Source of the DNA: Angiostrongylus vasorum
Lineage: Eukaryota; Nematoda; Chromadorea; Rhabditida; Metastrongylidae
Direction of reading: 5' to 3'
Assembly (NCBI GenBank): GCA_018806985.1
Contig: JADANN010000071.1
Location: forward strand, 48,054 to 112,053
DNA length: 64,000 bases
Part shown: positions 36,645-49,179 of the stretch, in pieces
How the letters are laid out: each line of letters opens with the position of its first letter
Numbering within the stretch: the first letter of the stretch is position 1
The notes under the pieces: generated by a model
The model's input: the letters and a program-made list of their open reading frames with translations, nothing else
Told to the model about the DNA's origin: nothing
Database searches by the model: none
Made by a program: the position numbers and the translations under genes

Positions 36645-36854
36645 TTTTCCTCTCTTACATGGTTAAAAGCATAATCTGCTTAACGATTAAAGACTTTGAA
36701 ATGAAGATTCATTCAGGGCGAACAAAGACAATTTTATCAATTCTTTTCTACCGTTGCGGCCTTAAATCCATCAGTTGCTGATTGCGAAGCACCTTGCTTC
36801 TGATGAGGAAGTGCTTCTTAGTAACAGAGAAGTCCGTGATTATTAGACGATAAT

Positions 36855-37063
36855 AATAAAGGATAAAGGGTAAATCTCTCGACGTTGATCAACCCCTGAG
36901 GGATGCGCCATTCATTCGACTTCATTGAGCATCGTTCGGAGATGATTGAATGTATATCTGGCCTTTACAATGACTCGCGGTGGCCTACCGATGTAGCGAG
37001 CCAGTGATTTGCTGACCCCAGAGGGATGGAAGCCTTGGTGGGCCATGGGTGCGGGGGATCGAT
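36855..37063 (-). mobile_element. SINE-1 copy, head truncated
   Basis: The tail 'aataataaaggataaa' and the 'gatgcgccattcattcgact' and 'gcggtggcctaccgatgtag' blocks are present. The copy stops around 'gggggatcgata', before the head is complete. Confidence 0.72.
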
Positions 37064-37434
37064 ATTATGATCGGAAAAATACAGACACTTTTCTTGAAAT
37101 AAAAAGGATTAGCGCTACACAATAGTTCATTAGCCTTAATAAATGCATTTCAATTTACTACCTTACCAATTTAAACAACCGGAGAGGAAATTCACAACTG
37201 ATATCCTGTTATTCTAAGCTTAAAAAATATTTGCTCTAAAGAAGAGGCTAAAAAATACTTCGGTCATAAGTGCTTTACGCATCTGCCGTACTGTCTTGAT
37301 GATTTGTGTTGACTAGAAACGCATTGCAATGTCTTTGAACAGCTGGTTGTAGCACTGAATACATACACCTCGTTTATTTGCTATTTTCACCATCGAGCTG
37401 CTTCCAAAGTGCCCGTTTGAAGCAATTATAATAT
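37064..37434. other. intergenic stretch, nothing recognised
   Basis: AT-rich sequence between a SINE-1 copy and a SINE-2 pair. No gene or known repeat seen. Confidence 0.4.
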
Positions 37435-37970
37435 GTGGATACTACAACAATGCTGGGATTTCGCTAAACTTGGACCTCGGGCTAGATCTAACCACGATTT
37501 ATCTTCAAAGGGGGCTCGCGCATCTCACACTGAGCCACGGGACCCTTGCTCTGCGTTTCTCTCAGCTCGTTTTCTGTATACCAGTGCCATCGGCAATCAC
37601 CCATTAACGGGATTGATCTAGGGAGCCCACATCGGCATTGAACCCAGTTCAGCTGAGGCTGCAGTCGAAATCGCAATGTGTAGTCTTTTATTTACTGCTT
37701 ACTACAACTTTCACGGCAGGGTATTAAGCGAAATCAACCTCCGCAGATCAATCCCGTTGGCGAGTGATTGCTGATGGCACTGGCAGATAGAAAACTAGCT
37801 GAGAGAAACGCAGAGCAAAGGCCTCTGTGGCTCATTGTGCAATGCGCGAGCCCCCGGAGAGGAAAATCATGGTTCGATCTGGCCCGAGGTCCAAATTTTG
37901 CGAATATCTCAGCATCGTTATGGTTGATTTCGCTCAATATCCTGCTGTGAAAATTGTAATAGGCAGTAGA
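37435..37970. mobile_element. pair of SINE-2 copies in opposite orientation (large inverted repeat)
   Basis: The left copy (37435-37735) and right copy (37738-37970) mirror each other. 'cttggacctcgggctagat' on the left corresponds to the reverse of 'atctggcccgaggtccaaat' on the right. 'gctctgcgtttctctcagct' corresponds to 'agctgagagaaacgcagagc'. 'agtgccatcggcaatcacc' and 'ggtattaagcgaaatcaacc' are also shared. The pair would fold into a long hairpin. Confidence 0.72.
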
Positions 37971-39080
37971 CAAAAAAGTACATGTATATGTGGATCTATA
38001 TGAAACTGCAATATCTTTAAGTGCAAGGAGAAATAATGGCTTTGTAATAAAATAGCGATGTTGAGCAGGCTACAATGAGCGATTTTTTCCAATGAATTGA
38101 GTTAAACTCAGATAGGCTAACCGACTTACTCCTCTGTGGGTACAGAAATATTTTAGAATAGTATACTTTCAATATGTGACATTCGTTCCTACGAGCAGAA
38201 AGAATTCGTCGGTGCTGAAATTTGAAAGGGCGGTGAGATCCACTGCCGTTCTTGCTCACCTCCATGTGTTGTTCATGACTTCTTTCTTAATTCATCTATG
38301 CGACAATAAGGGAATGGTGATTATTTGATGATTGCTTGTTGCTGAGCAGATCTTCGTCCACCGATTCAAGTCGAGTGTTGTCTACGAAGGAGTGAGTTTT
38401 ACGTAAATCTTACGAAGTTCCCTTGTTGAGCTGACGAGTGATTGCTTCCAGTTGCTGTTGTTGAGATTGATATCAACTTTGCTTCAGCTCAACAGAGACA
38501 GTTCCTAAAAGTTGTAAGAAGTAGGTCATTTGAGTTATATCAGCTTTTGTTGCCTGGACAACTCTTCGTGGAGCCTGTATGAAATGCAGCATAGTGAAGA
38601 CACAATTGTCTATCTCGTACAATGCTCGCTCTATCTTTATCCTTTCTCGAACTGTACTGGATAGGCCCAAGATGAGTGTCGATTTGAAAACGCCTAGCAG
38701 GAAGAATTCCTAGTGGCTTACATGTACTCCTCATAACTTGTCGTTGTAATAGTAGCTGAAATAAAGTTACCCATTCCAAAAGGTCAATAAGGACTTGTCT
38801 CATTCTATCTTTATTTCTTCTTCACCCAAGATCAAAAATTTTTTTTGTGCATACCAGCATAGTTTTCAACGAATGTGATTGCTCACGGTTTACCCACAAA
38901 CCCTTAGCATCCCATCAGTGTAAAACGCCAGTTTTCAATTGATGCTAAACTCTATTAACGTCTTTCATCAATAGGTCTCTATGATGAATTAGTTTCTCTA
39001 CCACATATAGCAAGTGGATAGAGGTTACCTGTAGTACAGGAACTGACAGCTTTATGCCACAAAGGCAAGCGTTTGGGTGG
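37971..39080. other. intergenic stretch, nothing recognised
   Basis: No gene or repeat family recognised. Minus-strand frames at 38473-38803 have no domain features. Confidence 0.4.
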
Positions 39081-39084
39081 ATTT

Positions 39085-39480
39085 CTTCTTCTGTATAGTC
39101 TCGATGGGCCGACTTAATTTTAATCTATTCAGCCAAATACATCCATAACCCAAACAGAAAAGAGACCAAGCCTAAATTTCAATCGTATTGGAAACAAAAC
39201 AAATTTTTCATAGACTCACCGTTTCCCACGAGTCTTTTACTAAGTCTTCCATGTGAAGACGGCTTCTCTTACGTTGAAATATCACACCTAAATAATACCT
39301 AAATATTGTATAAGAACACGTGTGATAACGGGGCATTCCTTCCTGCTGTTAATTTCCGGATTCATCGAATTTACCCAGAAAACGTAGAGAGTTCGAGCGC
39401 TAAAGGTTTCGATCCTGTGCGAAAACGGTGACTTTCACTTCAAATTCTTCTCCGTTTGGCCTTTGTGTCCAGTGTGTGCC
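39085..39480 (+). repeat. half-copy of the foldback element family
   Basis: It follows the left arm of the 7401-8213 element: 'ccataacccaaacagaaaag', 'cctaaatttcaatcgtattg', 'agactcaccgtttcccacga', 'gtgtgataacggggcattcc' and 'aatttccggattcatcgaat'. The second arm is missing. Confidence 0.62.
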
Positions 39481-39639
39481 AAGTGGAGTAAGTTTTTCAA
39501 CTTTTTTTTTAGTAGTCTAGCCAACGCAACAATGTATTTCTCCGGAACGCTTTACGGGAACATCTTTGAACACATATAAACATAATTTTAACCTTTTTTG
39601 CTTGCTGCCTGCTATTTTTTGATGGCAGGGCATATTGCG

Positions 39640-39925
39640 AAATACAACTTCAACGAAGCTGAGATATTTGCAAAACTCTGGACCGCAGGTGCCTATGGTG
39701 GGGAACGAACGCACTATTGTCTTTTCCGGGGAGTAACGCGTTCACCACCACACCATGCGGGTCCTTCGTTTCGCCTATCTCTCAGCTAGTTCTATCGATC
39801 TTTTTGCCATCAGCAATCACCCGTCAAATCCCCGGAAAGGACAATAGCGCGTTCGTTCCCCCACCATAGGCACCTGCGGTCCAGAGTTTTGCAAATGTCT
39901 CAGCTTCGTTGAAATCATATAAACA
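39640..39925. mobile_element. SINE-2 copy with its own inverted end (palindromic)
   Basis: The left half carries 'gctgagatatttgcaaaact' and 'tggggaacgaacgcactatt'. The right half carries the reverse, 'aatagcgcgttcgttccccc' and 'agttttgcaaatgtctcagc'. It therefore looks like two head-to-head partial SINE-2 units, as at 37.4-38.0 kb. Confidence 0.68.
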
Positions 39926-40063
39926 TATTTAAACGAACAAACTTTATGCACATATATGCATTACTTTACAAACATAACCGCAAATGATAACAATAAAGCA
40001 GCGTAAGCAGCAGTAACACAGACGTGGCAGCACTAAGCAATATACTTACTTACTAACTTGAAC

Positions 40064-40429
40064 CCTCATCGTGGCTGGAAGGTGTTCTTGGTTGTCGGAC
40101 TGCGATGTACAGCGAGGGATTCATCCCTCTAGCGGGGTCTCCAAGGCTGAGAAGGAGTCCGACTTTTCCATAAGGAAGCCTAGCTAAGAGTAAACCAATA
40201 CCAGAATCCACCACCGTCCTGGTATCAAAGTCGCATGGTGGCAAATTCCTCTTTGATCTACAAAAGCTGCTACTGCCTGTGGTGGTGAAGACCTGGGACA
40301 AGCTTTGGCCAGGCTGACCTCGGAATTCCAGGGAACCACAATGACCTGACCCGCAAATCTCCGAAAAATGCAGATTGTGCAGGGGCCCGCACAACCAGTG
40401 AGGACGGGCCATTCAAGTATCAACTATCA

Positions 40430-40430
<1 letters not shown>
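40064..40430 (+). repeat. family R3 repeat copy
   Basis: Same family as 17795-18140 and 61140-61490. Blocks: 'cctcatcgtggctggaaggt', 'gactgcgatgtacagcgagg', 'aaggctgagaaggagtccga', 'gcctgtggtggtgaagacc' and 'gtgaggacgggccattcaag'. No protein is encoded that I recognise. Confidence 0.7.
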
Positions 40431-40435
<5 letters not shown>

Positions 40436-40465
<30 letters not shown>

Positions 40466-40648
40466 TATATAACCACAATGACGCCGAAATACTTGAAGAA
40501 TACTTGAAGAACTCCTAACCGTAGGTGTTTGCGGTGGGGAACGAAAACGCTATTACCGTTTCCAGGAGCTGACGCGTTCACCACTACACCACGCGGGTCC
40601 TTCGTTTCGCTGGTCTCTCAACCAGTTTTGTCGATGAGTGCTATGCTA

Positions 40649-40690
<42 letters not shown>

Positions 40691-40700
40691 TATATGTATG
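40436..40700. repeat. AT-dinucleotide runs flanking a SINE-2 fragment
   Basis: Alternating TA runs lie at about 40436-40462 and 40654-40700. Between them is a SINE-2 piece ('gtttgcggtggggaacgaaa', 'ctgacgcgttcaccactaca', 'gcgggtccttcgtttcgctg'). The right run directly precedes the 5' end of the RTE copy. Confidence 0.65.
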
Positions 40701-40707
40701 TATATAT

Positions 40708-43700
40708 GCACGGATCTCCCCATATGAGGGATCTCGAGCCCAATAGTCGCGAGGCTACGCGGCGCGTCCCCAGGTGGCAGATAGGGGGGGGTTAATCGCG
40801 GACCAAAAGCGACTTTTGCTTCCCTGAGACGCATGTGGATCCAGGGGATGGACTCCCCGTTTCTGCTGCGCCGATGTGGCACATACTTTCTGTATTTGCT
40901 AGGTGTATTCATGCATGCGTGTATGGGTGCGTTCTCGCTTATGCGGATTGTATTCTACAAGCCAATTCGGCCAAAAAGCCTGCAATCAAGTGATCGAGAA
41001 GTATATGGGAGGCGGTTAGGAGTCGCCTCCAACAAATAAGCTCCATGTCCACTCTGAGAGAGCCTGGTAAGCTACCCGTGAGTATACCGAGCTCCCACGT
41101 TCAGAGTCCAGCAAGCTATACGTGGGTATTAAAGTGCTAAACACAGTGAAAAAAACGGGAATCATTACCCTGACCCCGAAAGAGCTCCCAATTTCGCAGC
41201 GTTGGCTAGAACGAGTACGAAGAGGCTGCTAAAATCTCAGGGCCAATGGAAGCTGCTTGGATCACGAAGAACTAAGATGACGATCTGTACCTACAATGCA
41301 CGTCCACTTGCATCGGAGTCCTCGATAGAAGACTTGCTCATGCAAGCAAGAATGATAAGGTACGACGTCATCGGCCTGGCCGAAACGAGACGACGCCACT
41401 CATCCATGTTCCTCGGAACACGCGACAGTAGATTAGTCGGCGGCGTCGGCGTTCTCGTCAACACGAGTTTGTCCATGAACATTGATTCATTCGAACAACT
41501 AACAACCCGAATCGGACGACTACGATTAAAAGGATGTGGATCAATTCCGGCTTTGGCAATCTTCGTCGTTCACGCGCGGACATCAAACTGTGACGAAGAA
41601 GAAGTCGAAGCGTTCTATATGGACTTGGAGAAGCTCTACAGAGAAGACCATACATTCTTCAAGGTCATCATTGGAGATTTCAATGCCAAGATTGGACCAA
41701 GGAAAACGTCTGAAGCGTGATATTGGGACCCATTGATTAGAATGGAACGAACAGGGTGAGCGGCAATCTGAGTTTATCACGGCGACCAAAACCATCCATG
41801 GTAACTCGCAATTCCAGAATCCCCACCCTCAACGCTGGACGTGGGAGTCTCCCAATGGAGAGTACCATAACGAAATAGACCACATCATAGTAAATAGAAG
41901 GTTTTAACTAAGTGATGTCGCTGTTGTTCCAAAATTCTACATGGGATCAGATCACCCTCTCCTTCTTGCAAGATTCTATTTCTCGCGGAAAAGAGAAAGA
42001 ACCGCTAAATTCAGAAACCGAAGTCCCAGAACCACCGTAGACTGGGACTTGTTCAATTCATTAGTTGGATATTTGGAAGATGCTACTGTCGATAACATCG
42101 ACGAAGAATGCGGTCGGCTCATCCAACATCTTCACGTTAGCGCTAGGAAAGCTGGGAGTTCGAAAGTCACCAAGAGACGTCTGTCTCCAGAAACACTCGA
42201 GCTGATACGCCAGCGTGGAATCGCGCGAGCTGTAGGCAACCGCGGACTAACGTCCGAACATGCAAAACAATGCAGACAGGCGATAAAAGAAGATCTTAAA
42301 GAGAGAAGAGCAGCAGTAATGCTCGAAGCTGCAGAGGCTAGGGAAGGCATTCGCAAAGCCCACCGAAGCTTCGCCAATTACAGGACCAAGATGATTGAAC
42401 TCCGACGGCCAGACGGAACAGTTACAGCGTCCAGAAAGGCAATGGAGAAAATCATTCACGAATACTACTCAGATCTCTTTGATAGCCACGTCCACCATCC
42501 GTCATATGAAATAAAGGAGGATGGATATGTTGTACCACCGGTTCTCTCTTCCGAAATCCGACATGCCATTTCGTCTGTGAAAAATCGAACAGCACCAATT
42601 CCGGACGGGATAAGACCAGAACACCCGAAGAACCTTCCGCCAGTCCTCGTAAACACAGTGGCTCGGCTCTTCACACGTTACATGTCTGAATGCAAACTCC
42701 CTACTCAGTGGACGACCAGCAGGACCGTGTTATTGTTCAAGAAGGGTGACCTACACGATATCAGCAACTGTCGCCTAATCTGCTTGCTGTCTGTCGTCTA
42801 CAAACTTTTCACTCGAGTCATCCTAAATAGGATTAACAGAACACTGGACGAAGAACAGCCATGTGAGCAAGCAGGGTTTCGAAAAGGATTTAGTACGACG
42901 ACCACATCCCCACGATAACAAGGCTCACTGAAGTATCGCGAGAGTTCAAAAGACCGCTCTGTCTCACTTTCATCGATTTACAGAAGGCCTTTGATTCAAC
43001 AGAGATAAAAGCAGTCATGGAAGCCCTTGATAGTCAAGGAGTCCCTACTCAGTATTTAAAGACTTCTACGTGAGCTGTCCAAAAATATCACAACCAAAAT
43101 TTCAGCATTCTGCAACGATATTAACATCGACGTCGGATGAGGGGTTAGGCAAGGCGATAAGATCTCGCCAAAATTATTTACCGCCACCTTCCAGAACGTC
43201 ATGCGAACACTGGAATGGGATAATATGGGAGTGAAAATCGATGGTCGGCAGTTACTACCATCTTCGCTTTGCTGATGACATCGTCCCTCACAACACCGAA
43301 CATTAGCCAAGCGGAGCGTATGCTTGCTGATTTTGATCAAGCCTGTGGAAAGATTGGTCTTCGACTAAACCTCACAAAAACGATGTTCATGTAGAACGGA
43401 TTGGTGTCATATGCCCCATTAACGCTCAATGGAACGAATATCTCCGAATGCTCGAGTTATGTCTATCTAGGTCGGGAAATCAATATGATGAACAACTTAG
43501 ACGAAGACGATGCTAGGAGTATCCCGTTTCACACAAGTAAGCGATGGGATCCGAAGCTCCGACCTGCGTCAACGATCAAAAATCAAAGCTGCCGTTCTGT
43601 ACGCCAAACTGTCGAAGATAAGGTGGGCTGGACACGTAATGTGTATGAATGACAACCGATGGACAAAAGTCGTTAGTGACTGGATTCCCCGGGATGTCAA

Positions 43701-43935
43701 ACGTACTGCAGGAAGACCACCGGACCCGATGGTCAGAGTTCTCCACGAAGAGCTTAGAAGAAAAATATGATGCTCGACGAGTCCCCAGAGCGAGCAGAAC
43801 CCACTGGGCTACTCTTGCGTGCGACAGGGAAAAATGGAAGATTTACTGGCGCCCGCTCGAGTCACTCGACGATCAACGGGACAACAGGTGATACAGGTGA
43901 TATATATACATATATATACATATATTTGAGAATAA
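40708..43935 (+). mobile_element. RTE-clade LINE, near full-length but frame-broken copy
   Basis: The 5' end 'gcacggatctccccatatga' matches the minus-strand copy at 28.4 kb. The endonuclease spans 41202-41720 ([41 protein letters not shown]) and continues in another frame with [11 protein letters not shown]. The reverse transcriptase starts in the 325-residue frame 41941-42918 (MGSDHPLLLARFYFSRKRER, FKKGDLHDISNCRLICLLS, LNRINRTLDEEQPCEQAGF). The palm domain is split by stops and shifts, although FADD is still encoded at 43268-43279. The 3' end has 'cactcgacgatcaacgggac' followed by 'acaggtgatacaggtgata' and an AT run. It is not autonomous. Confidence 0.87.
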
Positions 43936-44647
43936 GCGTGTACATACATACATGTGTGCCTTGAATATAGATTATACTTATATACGCAAATATATATATA
44001 TACATGTATACCTACATCCATATATACATCTACACGCGGCCACTAAGGCATGTCTCCAGTATATGCTTATGTATACATGTATATTTTACAGCAGCTGTCG
44101 TTAGTATTATCCACAATCATATCTTCTCGCAGATCACCAGTTCAAGCAGGAGAAAAAAAATGAAAGCGAAAGCTTTTTAATCTGTGTGAATGATTTTTTG
44201 CAGAACTCTGAGCAAAATGCTCACTAGAAGGTTGCATGATCTCTTTCGTTATGGTGCTACCCACTCATTTGCTTCATCGCTGCTAGAAAATAAATTCTTC
44301 TAGAGGTTGTTAGCCTATATGAATGATAATGGTCAGCAGTCAGAACTAGAGAGCGCATCATCTGGGTACTTCATCTTCGCTAAAAATGAGAAGTTCTTCG
44401 TATGTGACCTTATGTGTGAACCCTCCTCTGACTACTGGGAATCTGTGGGAGATTTTACGCAATTGAATCGGTAAGTACCACAATAATGAATGACCTGCAA
44501 CTGGACAGTGGTTTAAGCCAGAACCACCAAATTTCTTCACAATAATCGCCATCACTAAACCACCTTCCACTAACAAAGTGGAAGATTCTTGCCTACCAGG
44601 GCAAAAAAATGATTGTTACTTGTATTTTTGCTGCCATAGAATGCATC
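43936..44647. other. microsatellite and intergenic sequence
   Basis: Degenerate TA/CA-rich repeats continue to about 44035. From there to the SOD-B poly(A) signal no gene is recognised. A minus-strand frame at 44358-44576 has no identifiable domain. Confidence 0.4.
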
Positions 44648-44653
44648 TTTATT
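44648..44653 (-). terminator. poly(A) signal of SOD-B
   Basis: TTTATT on the plus strand reads AATAAA on the minus strand, about 135 bases after the SOD-B stop codon. Confidence 0.4.
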
Positions 44654-44785
44654 CAAAACCTTTGTTGAGTAAAACAAATATTGTATCCTTCGAAACAACG
44701 AAACTTTCGGAGTATTTGAAGAAAAACGCACAAGTAACGAGAAATTTTCACCCCGCCAACTACAATTACCATCTCGGAAACAAAT

Positions 44786-45615
44786 TTAAGCATTCCCTTC
44801 CATAACGTAACCAATTACTCCACATGCAACTCGACTGCCGGAGTTGCCTGTTGAGAGACTCCCGGCGTCTCCTCCTCTCCCCAGATCGTCCCTTTGTTCA
44901 TGGACCACGAAAGACCGTCCAACAACTCCGCGAATTCCGGTGAAAGTAATGAGAAAATCTTGGATGACGAACGTTGTTGGACCTTTCTTCTTAAAAAGTG
45001 TTTTGAAGAGAGTCAATGATTGCAAGGGAGATGTATTGAAACTTCTTTAAATGTTTAGAAATGGACTTCAAAAAAACAAAAAAAGACTGAAAAGCTAACA
45101 GGTGCTATAATGTTTCCAAGATCCCCAACATGTCGCCTCAACGGTGGGTCGTTTGGCCCACCATGTGGTGCTGCAAAGGGATTGTAATGTGCTCCAGCTG
45201 CAAGGCACCCATTACCGAGATCGCCAAACTCGTGAGCGTGAAAGCCGTGAAGGCCTGGGGTTATCCCAGTTAAATTGCCGATGATCGTAACAGTTCCATT
45301 CTTTTCTGTCATGTCGACAACTCCAATTACAGTTGTTGGGTAACCGCCAGGAACGGCTTTGAACATAATGGCACGAGCTTTTTGTCCTGCAAAAGATGTC
45401 TATATCTTTCAATGTTCTGCGCATTGATTCAAGTAACAGCGTTTTTCAAGTCGCGAAAATCCTGCTTAGTGAGACTCCGAGCTTTTATTATCAGGAAAGG
45501 GATACCTATTCATATTAGCAGTGTGAATAGGTTGACGTTATGTTTCACCTTGAACAGAGCAAGTTGCCGTCGGTATTAAGGCCAGAGAGAAGAAGAGCAG
45601 GGACTTCATTGCCAT
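44786..45615 (-). CDS. SOD-B, secretory Cu/Zn superoxide dismutase, intact, inverted, one intron fewer
   Basis: Exons in transcript order: 45615-45549, 45386-45100, 44989-44786, for 185 residues. Exon 1 codes for a signal peptide ([20 protein letters not shown]). Ligand motifs are all present: [10 protein letters not shown] (both copper histidines), [18 protein letters not shown] and VVHEQRDD, then [11 protein letters not shown] with the active-site arginine and cysteine. All junctions are in phase with GT-AG ends. The intron that separates exons 2 and 3 in SOD-A, C, D and E is absent, so [10 protein letters not shown] is coded continuously. It is the only minus-strand member. The same reaction as the others, and an extracellular location, is inferred from the signal peptide. 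Confidence 0.92.
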
Positions 45616-45984
45616 TATGACTGAAGGTGAACAGTAGGGCTTTCTGCAAATGAAGAAATTCATGTAGGTATCTGGTCCTGGAAGGGAAGCATATACAGTT
45701 ACAGCAGAAGCATACTCACAACGTCCTTGGTATTCCAGAATCCGCCCGTGTAAGCATTTGACTATCGATGAAAATTGTTAGAGTTTTTGGTATGTTATGG
45801 AATCAGACCTGAATATCTCTCATTTTCTCGCTTCCTCACATTTCTGATTCTCAGATGAGCTCTTTATAAGAAATAATGTAAATTGCTCCAAATATTATAA
45901 TTTCAAAGCTAGTATGACGAAGTAAGGCGAAGTGAATCAACACAAGGAAACAAAGCGAAGCACGTCGAAAGCGGAGGTCGGAAT

Positions 45985-46343
<359 letters not shown>

Positions 46344-46920
46344 GGAAAATCTCATTAATGAACATCGTTTCTCATAAGCTGTGCAGCACTCATTCAGTAC
46401 TTCAGACCTTATCTTGAAAGTTCCTTGTATGACAAGCTACGGTAGACAAAGTAACTCGAAATAGAGCGATGTGAGAAGTAGTAGGTGCCCCATGTCACAT
46501 GGAGGAGAATCCAGTAGAGTTACGCACCGCACGAATGAAGTATCCCAACTGAGCGGGCCCTTCCATGTAGGATTGTGGCCGATCTACGACCATTCAATAT
46601 GATCTGCTGATCTGTTGCAGCAGTACATCCTGCAGAAGTCGGCGTTATATATTGGCCGGCATAGAGCGTAGTAATATTTAAAGAACCGAAGTCTATTTAA
46701 CGTTTGCATGAGTAAACAGTATTTTCCCAAATTAACAAGCCAATAAGAGGTTGTTTGAAAAGTTTTATCCCAGGGACGATTTGGCGCCTTCTCCTTCGTT
46801 AGAGCAAGAATGATTGGAATTGATAGTTCACATATTTATTCCTAATGTCTGTGTTAAATAAATTAGTTTCCTAACGTTGTCTTTTTGCATATACCGTCTA
46901 CATACAGAAATATGAAAATA
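46344..46920. other. intergenic stretch, nothing recognised
   Basis: No gene or repeat family recognised. Confidence 0.4.
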
Positions 46921-46921
46921 T

Positions 46922-47203
46922 AAAGCTCTAAAGCTAAAGCTCTCGGTGTTGATGGATACCTTCGGGATGCGCCATGCATCCGACTTCAGTAAGCAGCGTT
47001 GCAGTTGACTGAATGCATAGTTGGGGTTTACAACGACTCGCGGTGGTCTGCCGGTGTATGGAAGCAGTGCCGCTATCCTCCCAGACAAGTCTGTTACCAA
47101 TTTGCCGACTTCAGAGAGACGGAAGGCTTGGTGTACCGTGGGCGCGCGGTTCGATCCCATGTGTACTGCAGGGCGCCTCCTACTATTGCACTACCTGCGC
47201 CGG
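46922..47203 (-). mobile_element. SINE-1 copy
   Basis: Near complete reverse copy: 'aaagctctcggtgttgatgg' tail side, 'gggatgcgccatgcatccga', 'cgctatcctcccagacaagt', 'ggttcgatcccatgtgtact' (B-box side) and 'ctgcgccgg' head. Confidence 0.82.
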
Positions 47204-48285
47204 TTATAAAAAATGTGCAGCAGGAAAAGTATGCGCACAATGGCATAGTTCATATATGTTCTTAAACCAATTACTAACAACTGATTGCAGCTCTGTTGTA
47301 TAGAAGACGAGTTTGGTTTTTTTTTACAACACACAACGGTTGGTGATGTTCTAAAATGCAAAAAGAACTTTACAGGATAGAACGCAAGAACGGACGAGAT
47401 TACTACCAAAGTACGTAGAAGAACCGAACTATAGAAGATCATACATAAAAAGAATTTGTTTGATGGAAAGATATTTAAAAAAAATTTAGAATTCTCTCTG
47501 CAATCGTTTATTGACCACTTTAAACAAAGTTAAATCTTTACTATTCACTGTTGCTAATGCACCTGCTTTATCGTCTTCAGATCTTCGAAATGGCTCGAGG
47601 TGACACGGTTAATTCATGTGTTTCTCTCGACTTGAGTTTTTGTAGTTCGATCGAGCCGAATTTTCGGAGGTAGAACAGCACACGAATATCTGGCTAGGCT
47701 TCTTTCACAGGGGGTTCTGTTCAGTGGAAGGAAATGAAACGAAAATGAAGATAGCCCGGAAATAGTGATAAATGATGAAGACGAAATTTAAACGTGAATA
47801 GGAAAATGAAAATTTCTGATAATTGAAACGCAATGTGCTAAGAACTGTCCGGTTTGATGGGTGATTCCCGGGTGAGGTCACTTCATTCCGGCGTACTAGT
47901 TGAATCCACTGAGCTTAGGAAAAGCGCTGATAACTTGCGTCGACACTTCGCCAAGTACGAGATCATAACGCCCACCTGCATGTAGATGGAACAGTATTCA
48001 TTTCGTTTGCAAGTTATTTCGATCTTTTTCAGGGCTACCGTTATTTGCCTCCATTCCTAGAGGAAATGTACCTATTGCTCCAATAACTCTTCTTTCTGAT
48101 GTTCGACGCACAGTGAGGTTTTGAAAACACAACGTTCGATGTCTGTAGAAAACCAGTAGGTTAGTGTTGTTTAACAGTAAAAGAGGCTTGTACAGTATCG
48201 CAAAATATTGCCTTCTTCAATCTCGTAATTCCTGGTCTACAAAATTTTTTGTTAGAGTCATCCATAAAAGCAATGATAGCTTGTC
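47204..48285. other. intergenic stretch, nothing recognised
   Basis: No gene recognised. Short frames have no domain features. Confidence 0.4.
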
Positions 48286-48745
48286 GGCAGCTACAGCATC
48301 TTCGTTTTGTTTAAAACACATCCTTATAACAGAAACATGTTCAAAATGGCGATGGAACGACGGGTAGACGCTCTCAACGGGACATTTGAGAGTGTGGCTC
48401 TTCGGCTGCACCTGAAGAAAACGAAGTTTATTTATCAGTTTATTAAACAGGCTTCGTTCGATGCTTCATTAAATTTCGGTGTAAAAGATGATGCTATAAG
48501 TTCTCCTTATCACGCAACTTAATTAAGCACTTCATCTTCCAGGCCGCATCGACGGTCAAATGCGTCAAATGCAAGATTGCAGTTGTTTGCGACGAGATGT
48601 TGCAATTTACTAACACCGTATACACGATGGGTGTTGAAGAAAACCGTAGCATGACAGTTGTAGGTGACTTGGTTCTATTGGATGTAAAGCATAGCCCACA
48701 CAGGACCGTTGATCCAGTGGTCAGGCTTCACTGTTGAGATCTCAG
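48286..48745 (+). mobile_element. RTE LINE relic
   Basis: It aligns by eye with the FADD-region and C-terminal parts of the RTE copies. 'catcttcgttttgtttaaaa' and 'atccttataacagaaacatg' parallel the FADD and VLITPN coding. 'gatccagtggtcaggcttca' parallels 'gacccgatggtcagagttct' of the 43.7 kb copy. No frame remains. Confidence 0.5.
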
Positions 48746-48789
48746 AAAAATGACGTGATGGTGTACGTGTTCCTTCTTTCAAAATATGG

Positions 48790-49030
48790 CGAAGTGTGGT
48801 ACTGAGGATGTAGTTCCACTTTATTTATAACGAATGCCTGTTTCATGGTTTGTTGAGAAAGAATTTTTGTTTACTGTTGGTCTTTTGCCAGATATTGTTG
48901 GACTTTTTTAGCTGAACTGGATTCTAAATCTGTCTACTTGTTCAACTCATTACGGTGGTCTGACATCTGCTTCCTACAATCGTCACTTTATGTTTATTCA
49001 GCCGACATTGCTGTTCCAATCTACTTCCGA
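48790..49030 (+). repeat. SOD-associated upstream module, first copy before SOD-C
   Basis: 'ttccactttatttataacga', 'gccagatattgttggac', 'tctgtctacttgttcaac' and 'ggtctgacatctgcttcc' parallel the stretch at 32910-33090 upstream of SOD-A. A second diverged copy lies at about 50080-50290, and one at 55090-55370 precedes SOD-D. Its function is unknown; it may be a repeat or a duplicated promoter-distal region. Confidence 0.45.
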
Positions 49031-49179
49031 GTTTATGGGCCGCATCGACCAAAAAGAAGAAAGAAAGGACAAATAGAAACACATTGTCAACCACAAACAT
49101 AAGCTGTTTTCAATCTGCTCCTTATCAAATCATGTAGAATGCTTAAGTCGTCTCAGCGGTTTCTCATTCAGATTCCACT

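Noticed and set aside
44358..44576. 72-residue minus-strand frame downstream of SOD-B
   Set aside because: No motif recognised and no splice evidence.
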